A stretch of DNA of 9,555 bases, from positions 1 to 9,555 of the forward strand of contig CANQCX010000060.1 in the NCBI GenBank assembly GCA_947591115.1. Direction: 5' to 3'. The DNA is from an uncultured Lachnospiraceae bacterium (GTDB lineage Bacteria > Bacillota > Clostridia > Lachnospirales > Lachnospiraceae). Below, piece after piece: positions 1 to 5,853 of the stretch. The notes beneath the pieces were generated by a model that saw only the letters and a program-made list of their open reading frames with translations, did not search any database and was not told the origin of the DNA. Both the position numbers and the translations under genes were made by a program. Every line of letters starts with the position of its first letter. Within the stretch, counting starts at the first letter, position 1.

Positions 1-32
1 AAAAAAAATCGCTTTCCGCATTCGGAAAACGA
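1..32 (-). terminator. Intrinsic terminator of tRNA-Glu
   Basis: Read on the minus strand, a 10-bp stem (TCGTTTTCCG paired with CGGAAAGCGA, one G-U wobble, AATG loop) is followed directly by a run of eight T at the window edge. The arms lie at 23-32 and 9-18. This is a textbook rho-independent terminator placed about 30 nt past the tRNA 3' end, so the tRNA transcription unit ends here. Confidence 0.88.
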
Positions 33-63
33 CTTTCGGGTTGGGCTGATTCACTACCAGCAG

Positions 64-135
64 CAGTTCGTACGGGAATCGAACCCGTGTTTCCGCCGTG
101 AGAGGGCGGCGTCTTGACCGCTTGACCAACGAACC
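64..135 (-). tRNA. tRNA-Glu (anticodon CTC)
   Basis: A 72-nt cloverleaf reads on the minus strand. The acceptor stem is GGTTCGT/ACGAACT (G1-U72 wobble, G73 discriminator). The anticodon stem CCGCC/GGCGG encloses the seven-base loop CTCTCAC, giving anticodon CTC (bases 100-102), which reads GAG glutamate codons. The T arm is CGGG-TTCGATT-CCCG. The 3' end is followed by CTG rather than CCA, so CCA must be added by tRNA nucleotidyltransferase, as is common in Firmicutes. It is a single tRNA with its own promoter and terminator, not part of a cluster within this window. Confidence 0.95.
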
Positions 136-142
136 ATTTACA

Positions 143-171
143 ACTATATCATGTACTTCTTTAAAAAGCAA
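143..171 (-). promoter_or_regulatory. Promoter of tRNA-Glu
   Basis: On the minus strand TTGCTT (166-171) and TATAGT (143-148) are separated by 17 bp, a good sigma-A promoter. Initiation would fall about 7 nt downstream, at or next to the mature 5' end of the tRNA, so little or no 5' leader would need processing. Confidence 0.75.
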
Positions 172-185
172 GTCTTTTTTCAAAT

Positions 186-220
186 TTTTATGAGCAATTT
201 TTATGAGCTTTTTTTATGAG
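186..220. repeat. Three 13-bp tandem repeats at a gene end
   Basis: The nonamer TTTTATGAG occurs on the plus strand at 186-194, 199-207 and 212-220, with an exact 13-bp period. The array spans the last codons and the stop of the small membrane-protein gene (stop at 201-203). Because 13 is not a multiple of three, successive copies are read in different frames; the middle copy supplies the TAA stop. It looks like slippage or tandem duplication at the gene end. Confidence 0.7.
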
Positions 221-407
221 AACCTATTGCCATTCCTAGACACATACCAATCAATATTCCAAAACACATACAAATACCGATATTATTGACCAAGCTTCCT
301 ACTACTGCTCCACCAGCTACTCCAATGCACATTCCCAAGCTCATGCTCTTTGAGATATAATTTTTTCCTTTTTCTTCTTTCATTTCTGTGCTTTTTTCTT
401 TATCCAT
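201..407 (-). CDS. Small glycine-zipper membrane protein
   Basis: A 68-residue protein. The first 20 residues are charged and lysine/glutamate-rich. Residues 24-39 and 42-62 are hydrophobic and full of Gly-x3-Gly spacings (G25, G29, G33, G37; G50, G54, G58, G62), the pattern of glycine-zipper helices that pack tightly in membranes. A short lysine-rich tail (HKKSS) follows. The likely topology is two helices in the cytoplasmic membrane. The ATG at 407 follows an AAAGGA ribosome binding site about 11 nt upstream. It is rich in Met and Cys within the helices. No clear promoter is visible between it and pckA, so it may be co-transcribed with pckA through the hairpin at 434-506. The family is not identified and the function is unknown; small glycine-zipper proteins are often of uncertain role. 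The tandem repeat at its 3' end shapes the last residues. Confidence 0.7.
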   Translation of the reverse strand: MDKEKSTEMKEEKGKNYISKSMSLGMCIGVAGGAVVGSLVNNIGICMCFGILIGMCLGMAIGSHKKSS

Positions 408-433
408 AAATTTTATATTTCCTTTTTGAGGCA

Positions 434-506
434 GTTCAGCCAGCCGGAAAATGCTTCAAACGATGCCTGCACCAATTTGAAGCATTTGATTACGGCGTGG
501 CTGAAC
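434..506. repeat. Long imperfect inverted repeat downstream of pckA
   Basis: Three nested complementary blocks form one long stem. GTTCAGCCA (434-442) pairs with TGGCTGAAC (498-506). GCCG (443-446) pairs with CGGC (493-496), with one bulged base at 497. AAATGCTTCAAA (449-460) pairs with TTTGAAGCATTT (476-487). The loop is 15 nt. There is no T-run on either strand after the stem, so it is not a standard intrinsic terminator. The sequence AAGCATTTGA recurs as a direct copy at 480-489 and 511-520, so the inner left arm has an alternative partner. It could stabilise the pckA 3' end, attenuate read-through into the small downstream gene, or be a small non-autonomous repeat element. Confidence 0.75.
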
Positions 507-521
507 GGTTAAGCATTTGAA

Positions 522-2237
522 TTAGAGAGAAGAAATCTCGTCTACCAATTTCTTTAATGCATCCAAAGCTTCATCCGGAAGTTTGTCATAGCCTTCCTTC
601 TTAACTGCAAAGTCTTCTACTGCATGAACACGATTTTCCATTGCGCTCTTTAATCCTGCAATGTAATCCTTGTTGGTCAGATCCGGAGCGAAGTCCGCCG
701 TCTTGCCCGACCAGTCATACATGATCTCGATATCTTCAAACGGACCCCATTTTTCGAATTTGGCTTTTCCTTCGACGATGGTTTCCAGAATGCCAAGCGT
801 ATCTTCCTTCTGGCACTTGGTTCCCATGAAATCTCCGGTATTGATAATGTAGCAGTCTACATTCTTCTCCTCTACCAGCTTTTTAAACTTCTCATAGTCG
901 TTTACCAGCGGATAGGTACGGAACGGATTTGCATACGGTACGATACGGAGCGCATTCAGATCGGTTCCGGCTGCGACACGCTCTGCGGTTGAAGTCTTTG
1001 TTGCAAGCGTTGCACCCATAACGGAAGCCAGCGCTGCGCCCTTTAACTTCACTACCGGCGGGATCGTCGGATCCTTCATGATCCAGAAAATTGCATTAAC
1101 CGGAGCGTCGATCTTGTCTACGCGGTTCGGAGACCACAATTTGGACTTGATCGCGCGGCCGTTTCCGTTACGGATATCTTCCGTTACCAACTGGATCTTT
1201 CCTTCGCTGTCTAATGTCGCGGAGCAGTTCTGCGCCGTCAGAAGATATTCGTTATCCGGACATCCGGTCGGATAATCCGCCGTTTTATCAAAATAGGTCG
1301 GCTCTAACGCAATGGAAGCGCAGGTATCGGTATTGATGATAAACGCATCATCATGAAGCACCTTAATGGACGGATATTTTCCGCCATGCTTCGCATGTGT
1401 CAGCGTGGACTTTCCGGAGCCTGACAGTCCGTATACGGAAGCTACGAATTTGGAGCCGTCGTCTAAGGTGTATTCCTTCTGTCCGCCATGGCAGGATGCA
1501 TATCCGTTCCGGTTTGCAAGCGCCCATGCCATTGTAAGCGTGCCCTTTTTGTGTTCTCCGAAATAACGCATTCCCAGAATTGCAGCGCAGTTCTGATCCG
1601 TATCAAAATAGCACAGCGTCAGCGGATCGCTCAGGCAGCTATAATCCACATCCGGCGCATCGTGCGGCGCCCACTGCGGATCCGAGAAGATATAGATATC
1701 CGGCTCTTTTCCGTCTCCGATCAACTTGGAATTCTTATACATCTTTACATATTCGTCAGACATATACTGGAAATTCAGCATCCAGTTATAAAGGATATTC
1801 TCCTCTCCTTCCGGAATCAGCAGATGCGCTTTTACCATGAATTCCGGATCCAGACCGATGAAGCATTCCGCATGGTACAGCGTCTTCCAGCGCGTCTCAT
1901 AAACCGCGTCCATAACGACCTTATCCAGCTTTGTGTCGTCTACGCCCGGCTCGCCTTTAATGCGGCGTGCAGCGGCGTAACGTCCGGTAACCGCGCCGTC
2001 GTTAAATAACAGCACCTTCGCATCCTTCTCCAGTCCAAACGTCTCGCCGTCTTTGACCGGCATGTCGGTTACGATCGTCCCCGGCGAATTCTTCGCCAGC
2101 TCATATGCCTCTTTTAGCGTGTTTACCTTTACAACATTGTTTCCATAAAATGCGGCCTCAATGATGGAACGCGTCTTGGAAAAACCAACTTTTCCGGCGC
2201 CGATCTCATCCAGCTTATAATATGCTTTTGTTGCCAT
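522..2237 (-). CDS. pckA: Phosphoenolpyruvate carboxykinase (ATP)
   Basis: PEP carboxykinase interconverts oxaloacetate plus ATP with PEP, CO2 and ADP in the cytoplasm. In fermenting anaerobes it can run in either direction, for gluconeogenesis or for CO2 fixation towards C4 acids. The protein is 571 residues, somewhat longer than the roughly 540 of the E. coli enzyme. The kinase-1a P-loop GLSGSGKST is at about residues 270-278 (Lys276), and the metal-binding kinase-2 motif VLHDDAF at about 293-299 (Asp296, Asp297). A YIINTGDFMG segment further on matches the INTG region of ATP-type enzymes. The N-terminal half is divergent and the E. coli substrate motif RSPxDK is not obvious. The ATG at 2237 is chosen because AAGGAGGA lies 7 nt upstream; an in-frame ATG at 2288 has no such site and lies just downstream of the predicted transcription start. 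It has its own promoter at 2299-2326, and its 3' end runs into the inverted repeat at 434-506. Confidence 0.93.
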   Translation of the reverse strand: MATKAYYKLDEIGAGKVGFSKTRSIIEAAFYGNNVVKVNTLKEAYELAKNSPGTIVTDMPVKDGETFGLEKDAKVLLFNDGAVTGRYAAARRIKGEPGVDDTKLDKVVMDAVYETRWKTLYHAECFIGLDPEFMVKAHLLIPEGEENILYNWMLNFQYMSDEYVKMYKNSKLIGDGKEPDIYIFSDPQWAPHDAPDVDYSCLSDPLTLCYFDTDQNCAAILGMRYFGEHKKGTLTMAWALANRNGYASCHGGQKEYTLDDGSKFVASVYGLSGSGKSTLTHAKHGGKYPSIKVLHDDAFIINTDTCASIALEPTYFDKTADYPTGCPDNEYLLTAQNCSATLDSEGKIQLVTEDIRNGNGRAIKSKLWSPNRVDKIDAPVNAIFWIMKDPTIPPVVKLKGAALASVMGATLATKTSTAERVAAGTDLNALRIVPYANPFRTYPLVNDYEKFKKLVEEKNVDCYIINTGDFMGTKCQKEDTLGILETIVEGKAKFEKWGPFEDIEIMYDWSGKTADFAPDLTNKDYIAGLKSAMENRVHAVEDFAVKKEGYDKLPDEALDALKKLVDEISSL

Positions 2238-2284
2238 AAAAAATCCTCCTTCTATCATGATATCATTCGATCGGTTTTTACCGC

Positions 2285-2309
2285 TCATACACTACTTAAT
2301 CATACACTA
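2285..2309. repeat. 10-bp direct repeat over the pckA -10 box
   Basis: TCATACACTA (plus strand) occurs at 2285-2294 and again at 2300-2309, 15 bp apart. The upstream copy overlaps the pckA -10 box and the other lies at the expected transcription start. A pair of identical sites here could be a repressor operator, or a duplicated -10 region giving two start points. Confidence 0.6.
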
Positions 2310-2326
2310 TGTTATTTTTTTGTCAA
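2299..2326 (-). promoter_or_regulatory. pckA promoter
   Basis: On the minus strand a perfect TTGACA (2321-2326) is followed after 16 bp by TATGAT (2299-2304), a strong sigma-A promoter. Initiation is expected near 2292, leaving a 5' leader of about 55 nt that contains a small CGGT/ACCG hairpin (2272-2283) and the AAGGAGGA ribosome binding site. Confidence 0.8.
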
Positions 2327-2368
2327 TCTTTTTTCTAAAATTTGGTACGCTTCCGCCGGACGCCGTTT

Positions 2369-2707
2369 TTAACAAAATAAGTCCTTTGCCTTCCGTATCT
2401 GCTCGAGAAACCAAAAGAACGCCGCCAGAAAAACGACCAGCACCAAAAAACTCCAGTTTCCGATGGAAATTACCGTATCGCAGAGAACGCGAAGCGCCCC
2501 GACGACTATCAGAATACAAGAAAACCCGAACATTCTCGGCGAAACATATTCTGCGAATTTTTCCGGCTTCCGGCACTTCTTTTTTTCTTCCTCCGTCAAG
2601 ATCAAAGAACCCACTTCCTTTGTACGGTGCATCCGAACTGCCAGATACGCCATGTAGATTCCGATGATCACAATCGCAAGATCCATGCATACGATCAGTT
2701 TATCCAT
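2369..2707 (-). CDS. Small three-helix membrane protein, unknown function
   Basis: A 112-residue protein with three predicted membrane segments, at about residues 4-24, 59-80 and 85-102. A charged loop between the first two (about 25-58) is rich in Lys and Glu (TEEEKKK). The C-terminus (EQIRKAKDLFC) is basic and probably cytoplasmic. The ATG at 2707 is chosen because GGAGGG lies 5 nt upstream; an in-frame ATG at 2797 would add 30 residues but lacks a ribosome binding site and lies upstream of the promoter candidate. It stands upstream of pckA on the same strand with no obvious terminator between, so its transcript may read through into pckA. It is divergent from the receiver gene. No family is recognised and no function is proposed. 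Confidence 0.65.
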   Translation of the reverse strand: MDKLIVCMDLAIVIIGIYMAYLAVRMHRTKEVGSLILTEEEKKKCRKPEKFAEYVSPRMFGFSCILIVVGALRVLCDTVISIGNWSFLVLVVFLAAFFWFLEQIRKAKDLFC

Positions 2708-2747
2708 TTTTCCCTCCGTTCTTATCCGTAACTTCCGCACATAATAC

Positions 2748-2777
2748 GGTATACCATGCGTTTCCCTGTTTTTGCAA
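2748..2777 (-). promoter_or_regulatory. Candidate promoter of the small membrane-protein gene
   Basis: On the minus strand TTGCAA (2772-2777) and TATACC (2748-2753) are separated by 18 bp. The bases TGG just before TATACC form an extended -10. This is a moderate match; it would give a leader of about 35 nt before the ATG at 2707. Confidence 0.45.
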
Positions 2778-2806
2778 GTTTTTTCGTAAAATTTCACAAT
2801 AAATCA

Positions 2807-2835
2807 TTGATTTCGAATGTCTTTTAGTGTAATAT
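2807..2835 (+). promoter_or_regulatory. Promoter of the receiver/CheX-like operon
   Basis: TTGATT (2807-2812) and TAATAT (2830-2835) are separated by 17 bp. Initiation near 2842 leaves about 25 nt before the ATG at 2867. The -10 box overlaps an upstream in-frame ATG at 2834, which therefore cannot be the start of the receiver gene. Confidence 0.65.
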
Positions 2836-2866
2836 GAATATATCTATAGAAAAAGGAGTTACCATC

Positions 2867-3244
2867 ATGAAAATCGATGAAGCAAAAATTTTAATCAGTG
2901 ATGATTCCATTTTGGCAAGAAAACAGCTAAAGGACATCATTTTAACGCTGGGTACGCCTACTTTTATCGAGGCTTCCAACGGACAGGCTGCAATTGACAA
3001 ATACAAAGAAGAAAAACCGGATCTGGTTTTTCTGGATATTGTTATGCCGGAAAAAGACGGCAATATCGCAATTCAGGAGATCATGGCGCATGATCCGAAG
3101 GCGCAGATCATCATCGCTTCCTCTGTAGGAACGCAGTCCCAGCTTAAATGCGCATTGGAAGCAGGGGCAAAGGATTTTATTCAGAAACCAATTGACAAGG
3201 ATCAGGTAATCAAGGTTGTAACTGCATTCCTAGAGAGGAGATAA
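2867..3244 (+). CDS. CheY-like single-domain response regulator
   Basis: A 125-residue protein that is only a receiver domain, with no output domain. Family hallmarks are all present: the acidic pair Asp12-Asp13, phospho-acceptor Asp57 (VFLDIVMP), the switch Ser85/Ser86 after beta-4 (IIIASS), and Lys107-Pro108 (QKP). It should accept phosphate from a histidine kinase and signal through protein contact, as CheY does; no kinase lies in this window. The ATG at 2867 follows AAAGGAG with 8-nt spacing. Its last codons contain GAGAGGAG, the ribosome binding site for the next gene, whose ATG is only 3 nt past this stop, so the two are almost certainly translationally coupled. The partner is a CheX-like protein, a family that dephosphorylates CheY-P, so this receiver is its likely substrate. 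Confidence 0.9.
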   Translation: MKIDEAKILISDDSILARKQLKDIILTLGTPTFIEASNGQAAIDKYKEEKPDLVFLDIVMPEKDGNIAIQEIMAHDPKAQIIIASSVGTQSQLKCALEAGAKDFIQKPIDKDQVIKVVTAFLERR

Positions 3245-3247
3245 CAT

Positions 3248-4144
3248 ATGTATACGCAATTTTTCGGTAATTATCTGCTCTCACATGGTTATGTTACGAA
3301 TGAGCAGTTGTTTTCTGCAATGCAGAAACAGTCCAATGAACATATGAGACTTGGCACTCTTGCCATTCATGCCGGTTATATGACGGCATCGGAGGTGGAT
3401 CAGACCGTCATCCAGCAGACGCACGAAGATAAAAAATTCGGCGAGCTTGCCATCGAACTCGGATATCTGACCAACGATCAGGTTTTGGAGCTTTTAAGAT
3501 CCCAGAGTCCGGATTTCCTTTTGCTGGGGCAGGTTCTGGTTGACGACGGCGTCCTGACCAATACGGATCTGGAAAATATCATCGCCGACTACCGTTCACA
3601 AAACGAATTGATCGATCTGGATATGACGCAGGACAGCCATGACAATATCATGAAGCTTCTGGATAACTTCTTTATTATGTCCGAAACGCCGCTTAGCCAC
3701 TATGGTCATATGTATCTGGAATTACTGTTCAACAACTTCATCCGCTTCGTCGGCGAGGACTTTACTCCTCTTTCATCAGAAGAATGCGATGCATTTCCGG
3801 TAGAATGCTGTATCTGCCAGAAGGTTCTGGGCGAGTACGAGGTTTCTTCTTATCTGAATATGACGGAAGAAACCGCCATCGCGTTTGCCTCCCGCTATGT
3901 CGGAGATACGTTTACGGAATACGATGAATATGTCCGCGCATCTATGGAGGATTTCTTAAATCTTCACAACGGACTTTTTATTGTAAATGTTTCCAACGAT
4001 TCTTCACTGGAGCTTACGATTTCCGCTCCGGAGGTTGTGACCGATTCGATCTTGGACTTCCAGCACCGGACTTACCATTTCCCAATGCTCTATTCCTTCG
4101 GAATGGTGCATTTCGTACTCGAAGTGGTCAAAGCGCCTGAATAA
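3248..4144 (+). CDS. MshEN-like repeat protein with CheX-like C-terminal domain
   Basis: A 298-residue soluble protein. Residues 5-118 contain four repeats with an exact 29-residue period: G7/G36/G65/G94, G14/G43/G72/G101 and T17/T46/T75/T104, closing with Q28/Q57/Q86/Y115. Each is a 24-residue motif of form xLGxxLxxxGxxTxxxLxxxxxxQ plus a 5-residue spacer, which is the layout known for the cyclic-di-GMP-binding MshEN domain, here doubled. The leading Arg is kept only in repeat 2 (Arg34); repeat 3 has Lys63. Residues of about 130-298 resemble CheX/CheC phosphatases: the helix AxxxVGDxF is followed by SMEDFLNLHNG, where Asp235-x-x-Asn238 replaces the usual Glu-x-x-Asn. It is coupled to the upstream receiver gene and followed by a terminator. 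A role linking a second messenger to receiver dephosphorylation is inference. Activity is uncertain because of the Glu-to-Asp change and the mostly lost Arg. Confidence 0.75.
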   Translation: MYTQFFGNYLLSHGYVTNEQLFSAMQKQSNEHMRLGTLAIHAGYMTASEVDQTVIQQTHEDKKFGELAIELGYLTNDQVLELLRSQSPDFLLLGQVLVDDGVLTNTDLENIIADYRSQNELIDLDMTQDSHDNIMKLLDNFFIMSETPLSHYGHMYLELLFNNFIRFVGEDFTPLSSEECDAFPVECCICQKVLGEYEVSSYLNMTEETAIAFASRYVGDTFTEYDEYVRASMEDFLNLHNGLFIVNVSNDSSLELTISAPEVVTDSILDFQHRTYHFPMLYSFGMVHFVLEVVKAPE

Positions 4145-4158
4145 ATAAGATTTTAAAT

Positions 4159-4192
4159 AAAAAGGACTGTGTATGATGCGCAGTCCTTTTTT
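4159..4192. terminator. Bidirectional intrinsic terminator
   Basis: AAAAAGGACTG (4159-4169) pairs with CAGTCCTTTTT (4181-4191); wobble pairs can extend the stem into the loop. A T-run follows the stem on the plus strand and another on the minus strand. It terminates the plus-strand receiver/CheX-like operon and the minus-strand thrC, which converge here. Confidence 0.9.
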
Positions 4193-4209
4193 ATTTTATA
4201 TTCTTTTTG

Positions 4210-5706
4210 CTATTCTTTTATTCCAAGAATTTTCTTTACCGTATTCTGCATTTCGCAGACCTCACATACCGTATCGTGTAAAATCTCTGCGCTGCGGATC
4301 TCCTCGATCGCATGTGGAACGGCTACGTTTCCTATTTTGCTTAATTCGTCCGCCAGCTCAAAATCCGTCATGCTGTCGTATTTGGCGTCAATGGCGTTCA
4401 TGACGCTTCGGGTAAACTTAAACGGACTTGCCGTAGACGCGATGATGGTTTTCGTTTCCGTATCCTGCGTTTCCTTTAAATACTTCCGGTATACGGCGGA
4501 CGCAACCGCAGTATGCGTGTCGATGACATAACCGGTATTTTCATAAAGCCGTCTGATCTCCTGCGCCGTCTCCTGCTCGCCGGCATAATTTCCATAGAAC
4601 TCCAAGAGCTGTTCTCTCATTTCATCCGTAATCTCATACTGCCCCGAATCCGCCAATGCTTTCATAAACGCGGCATTTTTCTGCGCGTCGTTTCCTGCGA
4701 TCCGGTAGATCAGCCTCTCCAGATTCGAGGAGATCAAAATGTCCATCGACGGAGAACTGGTCAGGATAAATTCACGATTTTTATTGTAAGCGCCTGTCCG
4801 GAAGAAATCAAACAGCACCTTATTTTCATTGGACGCACAGATCAGCTTTCCGATCGGGAGTCCCATGTTTTTGGCATAAAAGGCCGCCAGAATGTTGCCA
4901 AAGTTTCCGGTCGGAACAACAACATTGACGGTTTCGTCCTTTGAAATCACTCCGTTGGCATACAGCTTGGCATACGCATATACATAATAGACGATCTGCG
5001 GAACCAGACGCCCGATATTGATGGAATTCGCCGAAGAAAACTGATATCCGGCTTCATCCAGCCGTTTTGCCAGCTCGGGATCCGAAAACATCTGTTTTAC
5101 TCCCGTCTGCGCCTCGTCAAAATTGCCGTTGATCCCGACCACAAAGGTATTTTCGCCCTTTTGCGTTACCATCTGCTTTTCCTGAATCGGACTGACGCCG
5201 TTTTTCGGATAAAATACGATGATTTTTGTTCCTTTTACGTCCGCAAAACCGGCAAGCGCCGCTTTGCCCGTATCGCCGGACGTTGCCGTTAAAATGACGA
5301 TTTCGTTTTTAACCTGATTTTTCTTCGCCGCAGTCGTCAATAAATGAGGCAGGATCGACAATGCCATATCCTTAAACGCGATCGTCGCCCCATGAAACAG
5401 CTCCAGATAGTAGGCTCCGTCCGCCTGAACCAGCGGAGCGATCTCCTCCGTATCAAATTTGCTGTCATAGGCTTTACGGATGCAGTCCTTTAATTCCTCC
5501 TCCGTAAAATCGGATAAAAACAGCTTCATGACTTCATATGCCGTTTCCTGATAAGACATCTCTGCAAGCGCTTCTACGGAAACATCCAATGACGGGATGT
5601 GATCCGGAACAAACAGACCGCCGTCGTCTGCGAGTCCTTTTAAGATCGCCTGCGAAGCCGTAAGCCGGATCTGTTCATTTCTGGTACTTGAATACATTAT
5701 GCTCAT
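4210..5706 (-). CDS. thrC: Threonine synthase
   Basis: Threonine synthase converts O-phospho-L-homoserine to L-threonine and phosphate, the last step of threonine synthesis; it is a cytoplasmic PLP enzyme of fold type II. The protein is 498 residues, usual for the longer bacterial form. The start MSIMYSSTR carries the YxSTR opening typical of this form. The PLP-binding lysine is Lys112 in FHGATIAFKDMA, and the phosphate-binding segment TATSGDTGKAA is at about 140-150. The ATG at 5706 follows GAGAGGA with good spacing; an ATG three codons on is a weaker alternative. It is transcribed alone from a full-consensus promoter and ends at the bidirectional terminator. The leader of about 25 nt leaves no room for a T-box, so control, if any, is at the promoter. 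No thrB or hom is adjacent. Confidence 0.95.
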   Translation of the reverse strand: MSIMYSSTRNEQIRLTASQAILKGLADDGGLFVPDHIPSLDVSVEALAEMSYQETAYEVMKLFLSDFTEEELKDCIRKAYDSKFDTEEIAPLVQADGAYYLELFHGATIAFKDMALSILPHLLTTAAKKNQVKNEIVILTATSGDTGKAALAGFADVKGTKIIVFYPKNGVSPIQEKQMVTQKGENTFVVGINGNFDEAQTGVKQMFSDPELAKRLDEAGYQFSSANSINIGRLVPQIVYYVYAYAKLYANGVISKDETVNVVVPTGNFGNILAAFYAKNMGLPIGKLICASNENKVLFDFFRTGAYNKNREFILTSSPSMDILISSNLERLIYRIAGNDAQKNAAFMKALADSGQYEITDEMREQLLEFYGNYAGEQETAQEIRRLYENTGYVIDTHTAVASAVYRKYLKETQDTETKTIIASTASPFKFTRSVMNAIDAKYDSMTDFELADELSKIGNVAVPHAIEEIRSAEILHDTVCEVCEMQNTVKKILGIKE

Positions 5707-5738
5707 TCTATTTCCTCTCGTTCGTTGTTTTCCTGTTC

Positions 5739-5767
5739 ATTATAGGGAAATCCCGCTTTTCTGTCAA
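5739..5767 (-). promoter_or_regulatory. thrC promoter, full consensus
   Basis: On the minus strand TTGACA (5762-5767) and TATAAT (5739-5744) are separated by exactly 17 bp, matching the sigma-A consensus at every position. The spacer next to the -10 box contains the 10-bp palindrome GGGAAATCCC (5745-5754; arms GGGA/TCCC), which could serve as an operator. The expected start is near 5732, only about 25 nt before the ATG. Confidence 0.92.
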
Positions 5768-5783
5768 CTGTCCGAAAAAATCC

Positions 5784-5813
5784 TGTACCAACTGCGCTCC
5801 GATATGATAAAAT
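5784..5813 (+). promoter_or_regulatory. Weak candidate promoter of the AP2-like gene
   Basis: The AT-rich stretch 5803-5816 offers TATGAT and TAAAAT as -10 boxes. The best-spaced upstream hexamer, TGTACC (5784-5789), matches the -35 consensus at only three positions. The gene must have a promoter in this gap because thrC diverges from it, but the exact boxes are uncertain. Confidence 0.35.
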
Positions 5814-5853
5814 AATACTGCACAGCATCCGATCGAAATACAAAGGAGAATCC

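Noticed and set aside
1488..2009. 173-codon plus-strand frame opposite pckA
   Set aside because: It is antisense to a strongly conserved enzyme gene, has no ribosome binding site, and its composition is that of a shadow frame.
2238..2288. In-frame ATG 17 codons upstream of the chosen pckA start
   Set aside because: It has no ribosome binding site and lies just inside the expected transcript start, while the ATG at 2237 follows AAGGAGGA at ideal spacing and gives a family-like N-terminus.
2341..2368. GC-rich bases after the small membrane-protein gene considered as a terminator
   Set aside because: CGGCG blocks are direct rather than inverted repeats; no stem of useful length precedes a T-run on the minus strand.
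2834..2866. In-frame upstream ATG for the receiver gene
   Set aside because: It overlaps the predicted -10 box; the ATG at 2867 has AAAGGAG and yields a standard receiver N-terminus.
5707..5731. T-box or other riboswitch upstream of thrC
   Set aside because: The leader from the consensus promoter is only about 25 nt, too short for any such element.
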